A DNA stretch of 64,000 nt from Clostridia bacterium (GTDB taxonomy: Bacteria; Bacillota; Clostridia; Christensenellales; Aristaeellaceae), in assembly GCA_017484085.1 (NCBI GenBank), contig JAFUTW010000045.1, forward strand, positions 1 through 64,000, written 5' to 3'. The position numbers and the translations under genes are program-made. Below, piece after piece: positions 41,385-49,078 of this stretch. The notes below the pieces were generated by a model, which saw only the letters and a program-made list of their open reading frames with translations, had not been told where the DNA came from and searched no databases. Every line of letters starts with the position of its first letter. Within the stretch, counting starts at the first letter, position 1.

Positions 41385-41424
41385 AAGCCTCACGAGGTTG
41401 CAGCTCGTGGGGCTTTACTTTTCG
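41385..41424 (+). terminator. Terminator of the tRNA operon
   Basis: A 12-bp stem AAGCCTCACGAG / CTCGTGGGGCTT with one G-T pair and a 7-base loop, followed by TACTTTTCG and a further T-run. Confidence 0.8.
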
Positions 41425-41672
41425 TCGTTTTTCACTCCTTTCTGCGGCAAAATGAGATCAAGGCTTGTGATAATGGTCTCGGTTATACTGGAATTTGTGC
41501 GTGTACACTCTTCCTGCAGCCTTTCGAAGAGTGGCAAGGGGATTCTTACGCTGATGAAGTGGCTTTTCGGTTGTTACCGAAGCTGCGGTGGCTTTAATAA
41601 GGTTTAACGCTCTTTTCATGCCTAAAACACTTTTGATATGATGAATCGACTCAAATTTAACAAAAACAATTA

Positions 41673-41701
41673 TTGATATAAATAAAATAATCTAATACAC
41701 T
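41673..41701 (+). promoter_or_regulatory. Candidate promoter of the small HTH gene
   Basis: TTGATA at 41673-41678, 17-base spacer, TACACT at 41696-41701. The -10 region is part of an imperfect ACAC-N7-GTGT dyad that the encoded HTH protein could bind. Confidence 0.5.
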
Positions 41702-41768
41702 ATTATTGTGTTGTCAGTATAAATCAACCCTACCAATTGGCAGGCGTCCAAAGAAAAGGAGAAGAACC

Positions 41769-42026
41769 ATGACAGAGAAGCAAGCAATTCGTACCGCGCT
41801 TTGGACAAGGCGTTGGAGCCAACAAAAGTTAGCCGATAAGATGGGGTACAAGAACCAAAGTGGTATAGGCAACATTCTGAGAGAAAACAGTTCTGTTCGG
41901 TTCGAGACGTTCCTCAAGCTGATGGAAGTGATGGAGTTTGAGATTACCATCACCAATATGCACAACCCCGACGAGCAGTACATCATCGACGGTGAGGAAG
42001 ACATCGCACCGTATGACCGTGACTGA
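41769..42026 (+). CDS. Small helix-turn-helix (XRE-like) DNA-binding protein
   Basis: An 85-residue protein with a Cro/C1-type HTH: RTALWTRRWSQQKLADKMGY is helices 1-2 and KNQSGIGNILRENSS the recognition helix region, then a short acidic C-terminus. Start at ATG 41769 after AAAAGGAGAAG; the longer frame from 41706 has no ribosome site. Such proteins are frequent on plasmids and integrative elements as repressors. It lies 74 bases ahead of a serine recombinase gene and may control it through the dyad in its own promoter. Confidence 0.8.
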   Translation: MTEKQAIRTALWTRRWSQQKLADKMGYKNQSGIGNILRENSSVRFETFLKLMEVMEFEITITNMHNPDEQYIIDGEEDIAPYDRD

Positions 42027-42100
42027 TGGTTGAGACACCCGATGCTTAAGACGATTAAACGACAATTTAATCGATAGCAGGATGAGAGAGGGAGAAGAGC

Positions 42101-42673
42101 ATGATCTACGGTTACGCGAGGGTCAGCACTAAGGGGCAGGATCGGTACGGCAACGGGCTAGAGGTGCAGGAGACGATGCTGAGAGAGAACGGGGCAGAGG
42201 TCATCTTCTGTGAAAGCTTCACGGGGACGAAGAAGCACAGGCCTGAACTGGACAAGCTGATGGGGCAGCTGCAAGAGGGGGACACCGTGGTGGTGTGCAA
42301 GCTTGACCGCATAGCGAGGAGTGCCAGGGACGGCATCGAGATCATCGACGAGATGCTTGCGAGAGGGGTCAGCATCAACGTGCTGAACATGGGCAAGTTC
42401 GACAACACCCCGACGGGTCGGCTGATTCGGACAATCTTCCTTGCGTTCGCTGAGTTCGAGAGGGACATGATCGTGCAGAGGACAACCGAGGGGCGCGAGG
42501 TCGCGAGGCAGAAGGATGGGTACAGAGAGGGTCGCCCGACTAAAGTGTCCGATGAGCAGTTCCAAAAATTTTTCGCAAGACAAAAAGAGGGTGAACTGAG
42601 CATCGAGGAGTGCTGTGAGCAGCTTGGCATCAGCAGGGCGACGTGGTACAATCGGGCTAAAGCAGTAGCCTGA
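42101..42673 (+). CDS. Serine recombinase (resolvase/invertase type)
   Basis: A 190-residue small serine recombinase. The catalytic domain (1-130) has [11 protein letters not shown] with nucleophile Ser9, the [11 protein letters not shown] arginine cluster and [14 protein letters not shown]; the E helix leads into a C-terminal helix-turn-helix (about 145-190, [17 protein letters not shown]). Proteins of this class resolve cointegrates, invert DNA or help plasmid maintenance; it is too small to be a large serine integrase. GGGAGAAGAGC precedes the ATG. A strong terminator follows. Confidence 0.93.
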   Translation: MIYGYARVSTKGQDRYGNGLEVQETMLRENGAEVIFCESFTGTKKHRPELDKLMGQLQEGDTVVVCKLDRIARSARDGIEIIDEMLARGVSINVLNMGKFDNTPTGRLIRTIFLAFAEFERDMIVQRTTEGREVARQKDGYREGRPTKVSDEQFQKFFARQKEGELSIEECCEQLGISRATWYNRAKAVA

Positions 42674-42685
42674 AGGACAGTAGTA

Positions 42686-42728
42686 AGTGGCGTGATCGCT
42701 AGACGGTCAGCGCCACTCTTTTTATTTT
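42686..42728 (+). terminator. Terminator of the recombinase gene
   Basis: Stem AGTGGCG-TGA / TCA-G-CGCCACT with a one-base bulge, then CTTTTTATTTT. Confidence 0.8.
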
Positions 42729-42740
42729 GAGGGGGTAACA

Positions 42741-42902
42741 ATGGACTACAAGAGACTGTGGACAGGACGGGCTGATGAGGTGCTTGAACGCATCACTCAG
42801 CACATCGAGGGGCATCTCGATGACATCTCAGCCTACACCGACGCGCTCGATTATTGCGAGGGGCTGATAGAGGACGGGCAGGAATGCTATATGCTCCGAT
42901 AG
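42741..42902 (+). CDS. Very small acidic hypothetical protein
   Basis: A 53-residue frame starting MDYKRLWTGRADEVLERI and ending ECYMLR, mostly helical and acidic. It is preceded by GAGGGGGTAACA at good spacing for ATG 42741, which is the main argument that it is real. No family is recognised. It lies between the recombinase terminator and the AT-rich minus-strand gene, inside the island. Confidence 0.5.
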   Translation: MDYKRLWTGRADEVLERITQHIEGHLDDISAYTDALDYCEGLIEDGQECYMLR

Positions 42903-42959
42903 AGGGGCTCAGGCAGACTGGTTTGGCTTGTATAGATGGAATAATAATGCCTATCTCTA

Positions 42960-43142
42960 TCATTTGATTTTCTCGAGGCGTTTCTTAAACTCTTCAACAG
43001 CTTTATTGATTTCTTTAAGTTGTTTCTCTTCTTCACGATTGATAACGCCGTCATCTTTTTTGGCAGCTAATTCGCATGATTGTTTGAATACGTTGCACAT
43101 TGCAATAATGTTAGTGATTTGTGCCTTAATATAAGAGTTCAT
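42960..43142 (-). CDS. Small AT-rich coiled-coil protein of the island
   Basis: 60 residues, ATG 43142 with AAAGGGAG upstream on the minus strand. The protein is helical and charged (NREEEKQLKEINKAVEEFKK) with two cysteines near the N-terminal third. No family is recognised. The gene is much richer in A and T than its surroundings, a sign of recent transfer with the recombinase. Confidence 0.6.
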   Translation of the reverse strand: MNSYIKAQITNIIAMCNVFKQSCELAAKKDDGVINREEEKQLKEINKAVEEFKKRLEKIK

Positions 43143-43460
43143 TGTAATGCTCCCTTTCTTTATTTTATAAGTAGAGTCGTATATGAGTATACTAAATGCT
43201 ATTATTCAAAATATTATTACAAAGCTTACTATTTATCAATAAATGTGTCGGGTTAGTATTTATACCGCTGTAACAGATTCCAGCCTTGCTACAAAAAAGG
43301 GAAAAATAGATGAAATAATGCTTGACAAAGCGAGAAAGTAATGGCAAAATATCATGCGTGCGTGTGTGCCCTGTTAGCCCCGGGGCATGTGCCACCGCCA
43401 AGCGTCTGACCAGCGCGCGGCACCGGATATCCAGGATATCACAACCAAGGAGGAATTCAC
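43143..43460. other. Right border of the island and rplM upstream region
   Basis: No gene seen. The AT-rich part ends near 43330; from there a promoter (43322) and a GC-rich leader of about 100 bases run into rplM. I see no repeat of the tRNA-Lys 3' end here that would mark an attachment site. Confidence 0.5.
43322..43350 (+). promoter_or_regulatory. Candidate promoter of the rplM-rpsI operon
   Basis: TTGACA at 43322-43327 with CAAAAT at 43345-43350 after 17 bases; the -10 box is poor, but the -35 box is perfect. Confidence 0.5.
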
Positions 43461-43895
43461 GTGAAAACGTTTATGGCAAATGCCCAGAATGTCGAGCGTA
43501 AGTGGTACGTCGTCGACGCTGCCGGCATGACCCTTGGCCGCCTCGCGAGCCAGGTTGCCGCTATTCTGCGCGGCAAGAATAAGCCCACCTTCACCCCTCA
43601 CTGCGACACGGGTGATTATGTGATCATCGTCAACGCTTCCAAGGTCGAACTGACCGGCAAGAAGCTTGATCAGAAGAACTACTACCATCACTCCGGTTAT
43701 CCGGGCGGACTGAAGAGCACTTCCTACCGCAAGCTGATGGCTGAGAAGCCCGAATTTGCGGTGAAGCACGCGATCGTCGGCATGCTGCCGAAGGGCCCCC
43801 TGGGCCGTCAGATGGCGCGCAAGCTGCATGTGTACGCCGGCCCCGAGCATGAGCAGGCTGCCCAGCAGCCCGAAGTGCTTGAGCTGATCAAGTGA
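43461..43895 (+). CDS. rplM: 50S ribosomal protein L13
   Basis: A 144-residue L13, a primary 23S rRNA-binding protein of the large subunit. Family blocks: [50 protein letters not shown] and the [20 protein letters not shown] stretch. AAGGAGGAATTCAC precedes the codon at 43461, which is a GTG. It is followed 22 bases later by rpsI in the standard operon. A GC-rich leader of about 100 nt could hold the autoregulatory site known for L13 leaders in Bacillota. Confidence 0.97.
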   Translation: MKTFMANAQNVERKWYVVDAAGMTLGRLASQVAAILRGKNKPTFTPHCDTGDYVIIVNASKVELTGKKLDQKNYYHHSGYPGGLKSTSYRKLMAEKPEFAVKHAIVGMLPKGPLGRQMARKLHVYAGPEHEQAAQQPEVLELIK

Positions 43896-43917
43896 TGCAG
43901 GAAGGAGAGCTAACAAC

Positions 43918-44310
43918 ATGGCACAGGTTCAGTATCAGGCGGTAGGCCGCCGCAAGAAGGCCATTGCCCGTGTTCGCCTCGTTCCGGGCGACGGCAAGAT
44001 CGTGATCAACAAGCGCGATATCGATGATTATTTCGGGCTTGAGACCCTGAAGATGACGGTTCGCCAGCCGCTGGTCCTCACCAGCCTGGAAGGCCGTTAC
44101 GACGTCCTTGTCAATGTCTACGGCGGCGGACTTTCCGGCCAAGCCGGCGCGATCCGTCACGGCATCTCCCGTGCGATCGTCAAGGCTGATCCCGATCTTC
44201 GCCCCGCGGTGAAGAAAGCCGGTTTCCTCACGCGCGATCCGCGTATGAAGGAACGTAAGAAGTACGGTCTCAAGGCTGCCCGCCGCGCTCCGCAGTTCTC
44301 GAAGCGCTGA
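43918..44310 (+). CDS. rpsI: 30S ribosomal protein S9
   Basis: A 130-residue S9, whose C-terminal tail reaches the decoding site. Seen: [20 protein letters not shown] at the start, [19 protein letters not shown] in the middle and the strictly conserved basic end with terminal KR (APQFSKR). AAGGAGAGC precedes the ATG. Operon with rplM. Confidence 0.97.
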   Translation: MAQVQYQAVGRRKKAIARVRLVPGDGKIVINKRDIDDYFGLETLKMTVRQPLVLTSLEGRYDVLVNVYGGGLSGQAGAIRHGISRAIVKADPDLRPAVKKAGFLTRDPRMKERKKYGLKAARRAPQFSKR

Positions 44311-44339
44311 TCCGGCGAATACAGAGGAGGAGTACTATC

Positions 44340-44576
44340 ATGGCTGTACTTACCGCTATCGTCACCATTCTGCTGGTGGTGGCAGCCGTTGTTCTCATCG
44401 CTACGGTTCTGCTGCAGCCCGGCGAGTCCAATGGTTTGGGCGCAATTGCCGGCGGTGCGGAGACCTTCTTCGGCAAGAACAAGGCAAAATCCATGGAGGG
44501 CAAGCTGGCCTTGGCGACCAAGGTGTCTGCGGTGGTCTTCATCGTGTGCGCCCTCGTCATCGCAGTTATCGGCTGA
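44340..44576 (+). CDS. secG: Preprotein translocase subunit SecG
   Basis: A 78-residue membrane protein with two hydrophobic segments (about 4-24 and 57-77) separated by a loop containing LLQPGESNGLGAIAGGAETF and a basic KNKAK stretch, the pattern of SecG. It supports SecYEG export. AGAGGAGGAG precedes the ATG. It follows rpsI by 29 bases and is closed by a strong terminator, so it may be the last gene of the rplM operon. Confidence 0.93.
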   Translation: MAVLTAIVTILLVVAAVVLIATVLLQPGESNGLGAIAGGAETFFGKNKAKSMEGKLALATKVSAVVFIVCALVIAVIG

Positions 44577-44595
44577 GCCCGGTATCATCTCAAAC

Positions 44596-44625
44596 AAAAG
44601 CTGGAGCGTTGGCTTCAGCTTTTTT
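44596..44625 (+). terminator. Terminator after secG
   Basis: A 12-bp stem AAAAGCTGGAGC / GCTTCAGCTTTT (one G-T pair) with loop GTTG, followed by TTTTTGAT. Confidence 0.85.
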
Positions 44626-44636
44626 GATATGCGCGG

Positions 44637-44665
44637 TTGACACCCGGGTGCAGGTCGCGTAAACT
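44637..44665 (+). promoter_or_regulatory. Promoter of the desulfurase-hflX unit
   Basis: TTGACA at 44637-44642, 17-base spacer, TAAACT at 44660-44665. Confidence 0.7.
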
Positions 44666-44698
44666 ACACTTGCGGTTTTACCGGAGAAAGGAGAACGG

Positions 44699-45832
44699 AT
44701 GATCTATCTCGATTATGCGGCGACCATGCCGATGCGTCAGCAGGCGATCGAAGCGATGCAGCCGTACTTTGCGGACTGCGCCGCCAATGCCGGCGCCGCG
44801 CACGGCGCCGGGCGGGAAGCGAGACGCGCGGTCGACCGGGCAAGAGCGTCGGTCGCGCAGGCGCTGAACGCGGATCCCTCCGAACTCTTCTGGACCTCCG
44901 GCGGAACGGAATCGGATAACTGGGCGCTCTTCGGCACAGCGAAGGCACAGCCGGAGCGGCGTCATATTATCGTTTCGGCAATCGAGCACCATGCGGTGCT
45001 GCATCCGGCCGAAGCACTGCAGGACATGGGTTTTGAAGTGACGCTGATCCGCCCGGACGGGGAAGGCATCGTCAGCGCGGAAGCGGTAAAAGCCGCCCTT
45101 CGCAGTGACACGCTTCTGGTCAGCGTGATGACGGCCAACAACGAAGTCGGGACGCTGCAGCCGATTGCCGAGATCGCGGCCGCCGCGCATGAATGCGGCG
45201 CGCTCATGCATACGGACGCCGTGCAGGCGGTTGGACATGTGCCGGTGGACGTTCGCGCAACCGGCGTGGATCTTTTGTCGTTTTCGGCGCACAAGTTCGG
45301 CGGCCCCAAAGGGGTCGGCGGCCTGTACGTGCGAAGGGGCACGCGGATCGCTCCGCTGCTGTACGGCGGAGCGCAGGAGCGCGGCCTCAGGAGCGGTACG
45401 GAGAACGTGCCCGGCATCGTCGGCACGGCTGCTGCGCTCGGGGAAGCGGTGGGTGCAATGCCGCAGGAGAGCGCACGGATCGCCGCCCTGCGGGATCTGC
45501 TGATGGAGCGTATCCTGGAAGAGTGCGCCTTTGCCCGCGTGAGCGGGAGCCTGGAGCGGCGGCTGCCGGGAAACCTGCATCTGACGTTTGAAGGCGTGGA
45601 TCAGGACGCGCTGCTCTTGCGGCTGGATCTGGCGGGCGTGATGGCCTCGGCCGGCAGCGCCTGCACGTCCGGCATACGGGAACGGTCGCACGTCATCCGC
45701 GCGATGGGGAAGGACGGCGAAGGCGAGGCGGATCTGCGCCTCTCTTTGGGCAGCCGTACGACGGAAGAAGAGTGCCTTGAAGCGGCGGGGATCATCGCCG
45801 ATGCCGCGAAGGATTTGAGGAAAAAGGTTTGA
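44699..45832 (+). CDS. Cysteine desulfurase (NifS/IscS class V aminotransferase family)
   Basis: A 377-residue PLP enzyme that takes sulfur from cysteine for iron-sulfur clusters or thiolated tRNA. Seen: IYLDYAATMPMRQQAI at the start, FTSGGTESDN-type block (WTSGGTESDNWAL), HTDAVQAVGH, the PLP-lysine block LSFSAHKFGGPKG, and the active-site cysteine in SAGSACTSG. The short loop around that Cys places it in the NifS/IscS group, not SufS. No IscU or MnmA gene is adjacent, so its sulfur acceptor is unknown. AAAGGAGAACGG precedes the ATG; the stop overlaps the hflX start. Confidence 0.9.
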   Translation: MIYLDYAATMPMRQQAIEAMQPYFADCAANAGAAHGAGREARRAVDRARASVAQALNADPSELFWTSGGTESDNWALFGTAKAQPERRHIIVSAIEHHAVLHPAEALQDMGFEVTLIRPDGEGIVSAEAVKAALRSDTLLVSVMTANNEVGTLQPIAEIAAAAHECGALMHTDAVQAVGHVPVDVRATGVDLLSFSAHKFGGPKGVGGLYVRRGTRIAPLLYGGAQERGLRSGTENVPGIVGTAAALGEAVGAMPQESARIAALRDLLMERILEECAFARVSGSLERRLPGNLHLTFEGVDQDALLLRLDLAGVMASAGSACTSGIRERSHVIRAMGKDGEGEADLRLSLGSRTTEEECLEAAGIIADAAKDLRKKV

Positions 45833-47520
45833 TCTACGGAAATAAAGAGGGCGTCCGGGATTCCCTTCTGGCAAAGCTGGAGACGCTCTATGACTGGGAA
45901 TGGGACCCGGAGCTGTTTGTGCCGTCGGAGATGCTGGCGCTGCTGGCGGAGTGCTCCTGCAGCATCAATCGGGAAATCAGCGTCTATCTGTCGCGATCCG
46001 GCAGCGTATTGGATGTGTCCATCGGGGACACCTCGACGGTCGGCCTGCGGGATATCCACCTGCGCCGGAATACGCAGCGGCTGAGCTGCGTACGGTGCAT
46101 CCACACGCATCCCGGCGGGGATGCAAGACTGTCGGACGTGGATCTCAGTTCCCTCCGCGCCATGCGCTTTGACGCGATGGCGGCGCTGGGCGTACGGGAC
46201 GGGAAACCGACTGACATACAGGCGGCTTTCCTGAGCGCCGATGAGGCTTCCGGCGTCAAGCTGACGAAGCTGTACCCTGCGGACAGGATCCCGCAGCGGG
46301 CCTGGATGGACGAGATCCGCCTTGCGGATGCCAGCGTCCGCCCGCGCGGTGCCGTGGGGGAGACGGGCGAGCAGGCGGAGCGCGCATACCTGATCGGGCT
46401 GGATGACGAGCGTTCGCTGGAGGAGCTCGCGTCCCTGGCGGAGAGCGCCGGCGCCGTCGTCGTCGGGCGGATGCTGCAGAAGAAGACGAGGCCGGACCGC
46501 GCGACCTTCATTGGGAGCGGAAAGGCAGACGAACTCTCGCTGGCCTGCCAGGCCGCTGAAGCGGACCTGGCGATCTTTGACGACGAGCTTTCCGGTATCC
46601 AGCTGCGCAACCTGGAGGAGATCCTGGGCGGCGTGCGGGTGCTGGACCGGACGGCGCTGATCCTCGACATCTTTGCCCAGCGCGCGGAGAGCCACGAAGG
46701 GCGGCTTCAGGTGGAGCTGGCGCAGATGGCTTACCAGCTGCCCCGGCTTACCGGCCACGGCGTGGCGATGTCCAGACTGGGCGGCGGCATCGGGACGAGA
46801 GGCCCCGGCGAATCCAGGCTGGAGATGGACAGGCGCAGGATCCGCAAGCGGATGCATGACCTGCGCACGGAGATCGACGCGCTGGAGAGCCAGCGGGCCC
46901 TGCGGCGTTCGAAGCGCAAACGGAACGAGGTGCCCGTTGCGGCGCTGGTCGGGTATACCAACGCGGGCAAGACGACCCTGCTGAATACGCTGTGCGGCGC
47001 ACAGGCCAAGGCGGAGGACAAGCTGTTCGCCACGCTGGACCCGCTGGTGCGGGGGATGGCGCTGCCGGGCGGGGGCCAGTGCCTGGTCGCGGATACGGTG
47101 GGTTTTGTCAGCAAGCTGCCCCATGCGCTGGTGGATGCCTTCCGCTCCACGCTGGAGGAGACCCTGCAAGCGGATGTGCTGCTGATCGTCTCGGACGGAT
47201 CCTCCCCGGAGATGCTGCATCAGCACGACGTCGTGCTGGGCGTGCTGGAAGAGCTGGGGGCGGGAGACAAGCCAAGAATCGAGATCGTGAACAAGGTGGA
47301 CAGGCTGCAGGGCGGCCCGGAGCTGCCCGGCGCGTTCAGCATAAGCGCCCTTTACGGGGAAGGGATCGACGCCCTGAAGCTGGAAATCGAGCGGCGTCTG
47401 GGCGCGGAAACCGCCGGATTGCCGTCCTGGTGCCGTATGACAAGGGCGCTGTCCTCTCGCTCATCCATGAGTCGGCCTCCGTGGAGGAGACAGGGTATGA
47501 GGCCGACGGCGTGCACCTGA
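45829..47520 (+). CDS. hflX: GTPase HflX with N-terminal JAMM/MPN-like domain; frameshift near 3' end
   Basis: Ribosome-associated GTPase HflX, which splits stalled 70S ribosomes. Residues about 185-350 are the HflX N-terminal domain and helical hairpin (GSGKADEL, LGGGIGTRGPGESRLEMDRR); residues about 360-530 the G domain (GYTNAGKTTLLN, DTVGFVSKL, NKVD). The first 180 residues are extra; they contain HTHPGGDARLSDVD (His92, His94, Ser102, Asp105), an exact fit to the JAMM metalloprotease signature HxHP-x6-SxxD, with Glu49 a possible fourth residue. After about residue 525 the frame loses homology and ends at 47520, while the true C-terminus continues in another frame to 47618. TTG start coupled to the upstream stop. 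Confidence 0.85.
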   Translation: MIYGNKEGVRDSLLAKLETLYDWEWDPELFVPSEMLALLAECSCSINREISVYLSRSGSVLDVSIGDTSTVGLRDIHLRRNTQRLSCVRCIHTHPGGDARLSDVDLSSLRAMRFDAMAALGVRDGKPTDIQAAFLSADEASGVKLTKLYPADRIPQRAWMDEIRLADASVRPRGAVGETGEQAERAYLIGLDDERSLEELASLAESAGAVVVGRMLQKKTRPDRATFIGSGKADELSLACQAAEADLAIFDDELSGIQLRNLEEILGGVRVLDRTALILDIFAQRAESHEGRLQVELAQMAYQLPRLTGHGVAMSRLGGGIGTRGPGESRLEMDRRRIRKRMHDLRTEIDALESQRALRRSKRKRNEVPVAALVGYTNAGKTTLLNTLCGAQAKAEDKLFATLDPLVRGMALPGGGQCLVADTVGFVSKLPHALVDAFRSTLEETLQADVLLIVSDGSSPEMLHQHDVVLGVLEELGAGDKPRIEIVNKVDRLQGGPELPGAFSISALYGEGIDALKLEIERRLGAETAGLPSWCRMTRALSSRSSMSRPPWRRQGMRPTACT

Positions 47521-47618
47521 GGATCACGGCGGATGAAACGCTTTGCGGGCGGCTGAAGGCCCTGCTGGGCGAGAAAAACGTGCGCAGGAGTGACGCACCG
47601 GAACAGAAGGAGGGATGA
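47404..47618 (+). other. hflX: Out-of-frame continuation of HflX (frameshifted C-terminus)
   Basis: Read in the frame starting at 47403 (mod 3), this stretch encodes RRIAVLVPYDKGAVLSLIHE and on to a stop at 47616-47618, the C-terminal domain expected of HflX. It joins the upstream frame if one base is restored between about 47395 and 47430 (around GGCGCGGAAACCGCCGG). The stop lies within 3 bases of the next gene's start, the spacing expected of an intact operon. No slippery heptamer was found, so a one-base deletion or a sequence error is more likely than programmed frameshifting. Confidence 0.8.
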
Positions 47619-47620
47619 GG

Positions 47621-48328
47621 ATGCTGCCATTGCAGACGGTCGCTGCGATCCTGCTGGGCGCGGCGATGTCCTTTGAAAGCTGGTGCTTTGTGTTGCCGCA
47701 GCAGGATCCGACCGACACCCTGATCCTGGTCAATAAGTACAACAAGGCGCCGGCGGTGCCCGTTGCGCTGGTGCTGCCGAAGGTGGACCCCATGAAAGAA
47801 GGCGGAGAGGCCAACATCCTGATGCGGCCGGATGCCGCAGCTGCGCTGGAGGAGCTTTTTGCAGGCGCCGCCGAAGAGGGCATGCACCTGTATGCCGTCA
47901 GCGGCTACAGGAGCTATTCGACCCAGAAGGCGATCTTTGACAGAAAGCGGCGCGAGCGCGGAGAGCGGGTCGCCAACCTCAGTTCGGCCAAGGCCGGTTA
48001 TTCGGAGCACCAGACCGGGCTGGCGATGGACTTTGAGGGGGAGTCCATGCTGGGCAAAGGTCTGGTGGCTGCCATCGGGGAATCGCCGGAAGGCATCTGG
48101 GTGGCGGAAAACTGCTGGAAATACGGCTTTATCCTGCGCTACCCCAAAGACAAGACGCACATAACCGGGTATATCTACGAACCCTGGCATGTCCGCTACG
48201 TGGGCAAGGAGGCCTCCAAAGAGATCCACGACCTCGGCGATATCACCTTTGAGGAGTACATCCTCCTCAAGCGTGGGGACAGGGTGCAGTACCTGAAGGA
48301 AGGAGAGACGCAGGATGAAGAGAGTTAG
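47621..48328 (+). CDS. D-alanyl-D-alanine carboxypeptidase, VanY/M15B family (first of tandem pair)
   Basis: A 235-residue zinc carboxypeptidase that trims the terminal D-Ala of peptidoglycan stem peptides. An N-terminal hydrophobic segment (about 3-22) anchors or exports it. Family motifs: SGYRSYSTQ, SEHQTGLAMD (zinc His and Asp) and EPWHVRYVG (third zinc ligand). ATG 47621 has AAGGAGGG at 6 bases; ATG 47615 would have none, so I prefer the shorter form. Its last 14 bases overlap the second copy. Unlike copy 2 it has no lipobox or clear signal cleavage. Confidence 0.9.
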   Translation: MLPLQTVAAILLGAAMSFESWCFVLPQQDPTDTLILVNKYNKAPAVPVALVLPKVDPMKEGGEANILMRPDAAAALEELFAGAAEEGMHLYAVSGYRSYSTQKAIFDRKRRERGERVANLSSAKAGYSEHQTGLAMDFEGESMLGKGLVAAIGESPEGIWVAENCWKYGFILRYPKDKTHITGYIYEPWHVRYVGKEASKEIHDLGDITFEEYILLKRGDRVQYLKEGETQDEES

Positions 48329-49067
48329 CCTGGTGCTGATCGCGCTGTGTCTTCTGGCAGCGGCCGGGATTGCGGAGACGCTGGACATCAGTGCCCTGCA
48401 GGGTGCTGAGGAGGCGGCTCTGATATCGGAAGCGCCCTGGGAGTATCCGCTGCCTTACGAACTCCTGGAGGATAACGACTACATCGTGCTGGCCAACAAG
48501 ACGCATCTGCTGGACGAGCAATACATCCCGCCGGATCTGGTGAAGCTGAAATGCCGGAAGATCAGCTCGGACCCCATTCAGATGCGCGAAGCGGCTTCCG
48601 AAGCGCTGTCCGAGATGTTCGATGCGGCCAAGGAGCAGGGCATCACACTGTATGCCCACTCGGGCTACCGCAGCTACCGGACGCAGAAGACGATGTACTA
48701 CAACCGCCTCAAGAAGAACAACGGCAAGGACGACGGCGTCGTCGCCTACCCGGGGTCTTCAGATCATCAGACGGGGCTGGGCATCGACGTCATCAACAAA
48801 GCGGGCATCGGTAAGCGGTTCACCAGCGCCTTTGCGGATACGAAGGAAGGAAAGTGGATCGCGGAGAACTGCTGGCGCTTCGGCTTCATCATCCGCTACC
48901 AGAAGGAGAAGGAAGAACTGACGGAGATCACCTATGAACCCTGGCACCTGCGGTATGTCGGCGTACAGGTGGCGGAATACATCCGGGATCAGGGACAGTG
49001 CCTGGAGGAATTCACGGCAGAGTGGCAGGCTGCAGTCGCAGCTTACAAAGCGGCGGGAATACAGTAG
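48315..49067 (+). CDS. D-alanyl-D-alanine carboxypeptidase, VanY/M15B family (second of tandem pair)
   Basis: A 250-residue paralogue of the preceding gene with a cleavable signal peptide (MKRVSLVLIALCLLAAAGIA-ET). Catalytic blocks: SGYRSYRTQ, SDHQTGLGID, EPWHLRYVG. Compared with copy 1 it has a longer loop before the zinc site and a helical C-terminal extension of about 30 residues. The AAGGAGAGACGCAGG preceding the start lies inside copy 1, so the two are co-translated. The pair suggests two compartments or substrates for D,D-carboxypeptidase activity. Confidence 0.9.
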   Translation: MKRVSLVLIALCLLAAAGIAETLDISALQGAEEAALISEAPWEYPLPYELLEDNDYIVLANKTHLLDEQYIPPDLVKLKCRKISSDPIQMREAASEALSEMFDAAKEQGITLYAHSGYRSYRTQKTMYYNRLKKNNGKDDGVVAYPGSSDHQTGLGIDVINKAGIGKRFTSAFADTKEGKWIAENCWRFGFIIRYQKEKEELTEITYEPWHLRYVGVQVAEYIRDQGQCLEEFTAEWQAAVAAYKAAGIQ

Positions 49068-49078
49068 GAGGAAGAAGC

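Larger units (their letters stand above)
41361..41768. other. Non-coding stretch after the tRNAs
   Basis: It holds a terminator at 41385-41424 and a promoter at 41673. From about 41430 to 41640 I see short overlapping frames only and no recognisable protein; base composition falls to AT-rich by 41600, marking the left side of the small island. Confidence 0.5.

Noticed and set aside
41328-41607. Overlapping 89- and 69-residue frames after tRNA-Lys
   Set aside because: Both run through the tRNA 3' end or the terminator, have no ribosome site, and resemble no protein I know.
43192-43401. A 69-residue minus-strand frame in the AT-rich border
   Set aside because: No ribosome site, overlaps the rplM promoter, composition like non-coding DNA.
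41285-43460. A tRNA-Lys attachment-site duplication that would prove site-specific integration
   Set aside because: I looked for a second copy of the tRNA 3' end (GAGTCCCTGAAGGTGCACC) before rplM and did not find one.
47390-47430. Programmed -1 frameshifting in hflX
   Set aside because: No X-XXY-YYZ slippery heptamer or obvious downstream pseudoknot; a simple one-base loss explains the data better.
47621-49067. A glycopeptide-resistance cluster
   Set aside because: VanY-type enzymes alone are common housekeeping proteins; no ligase, dehydrogenase, dipeptidase or sensor pair is present.
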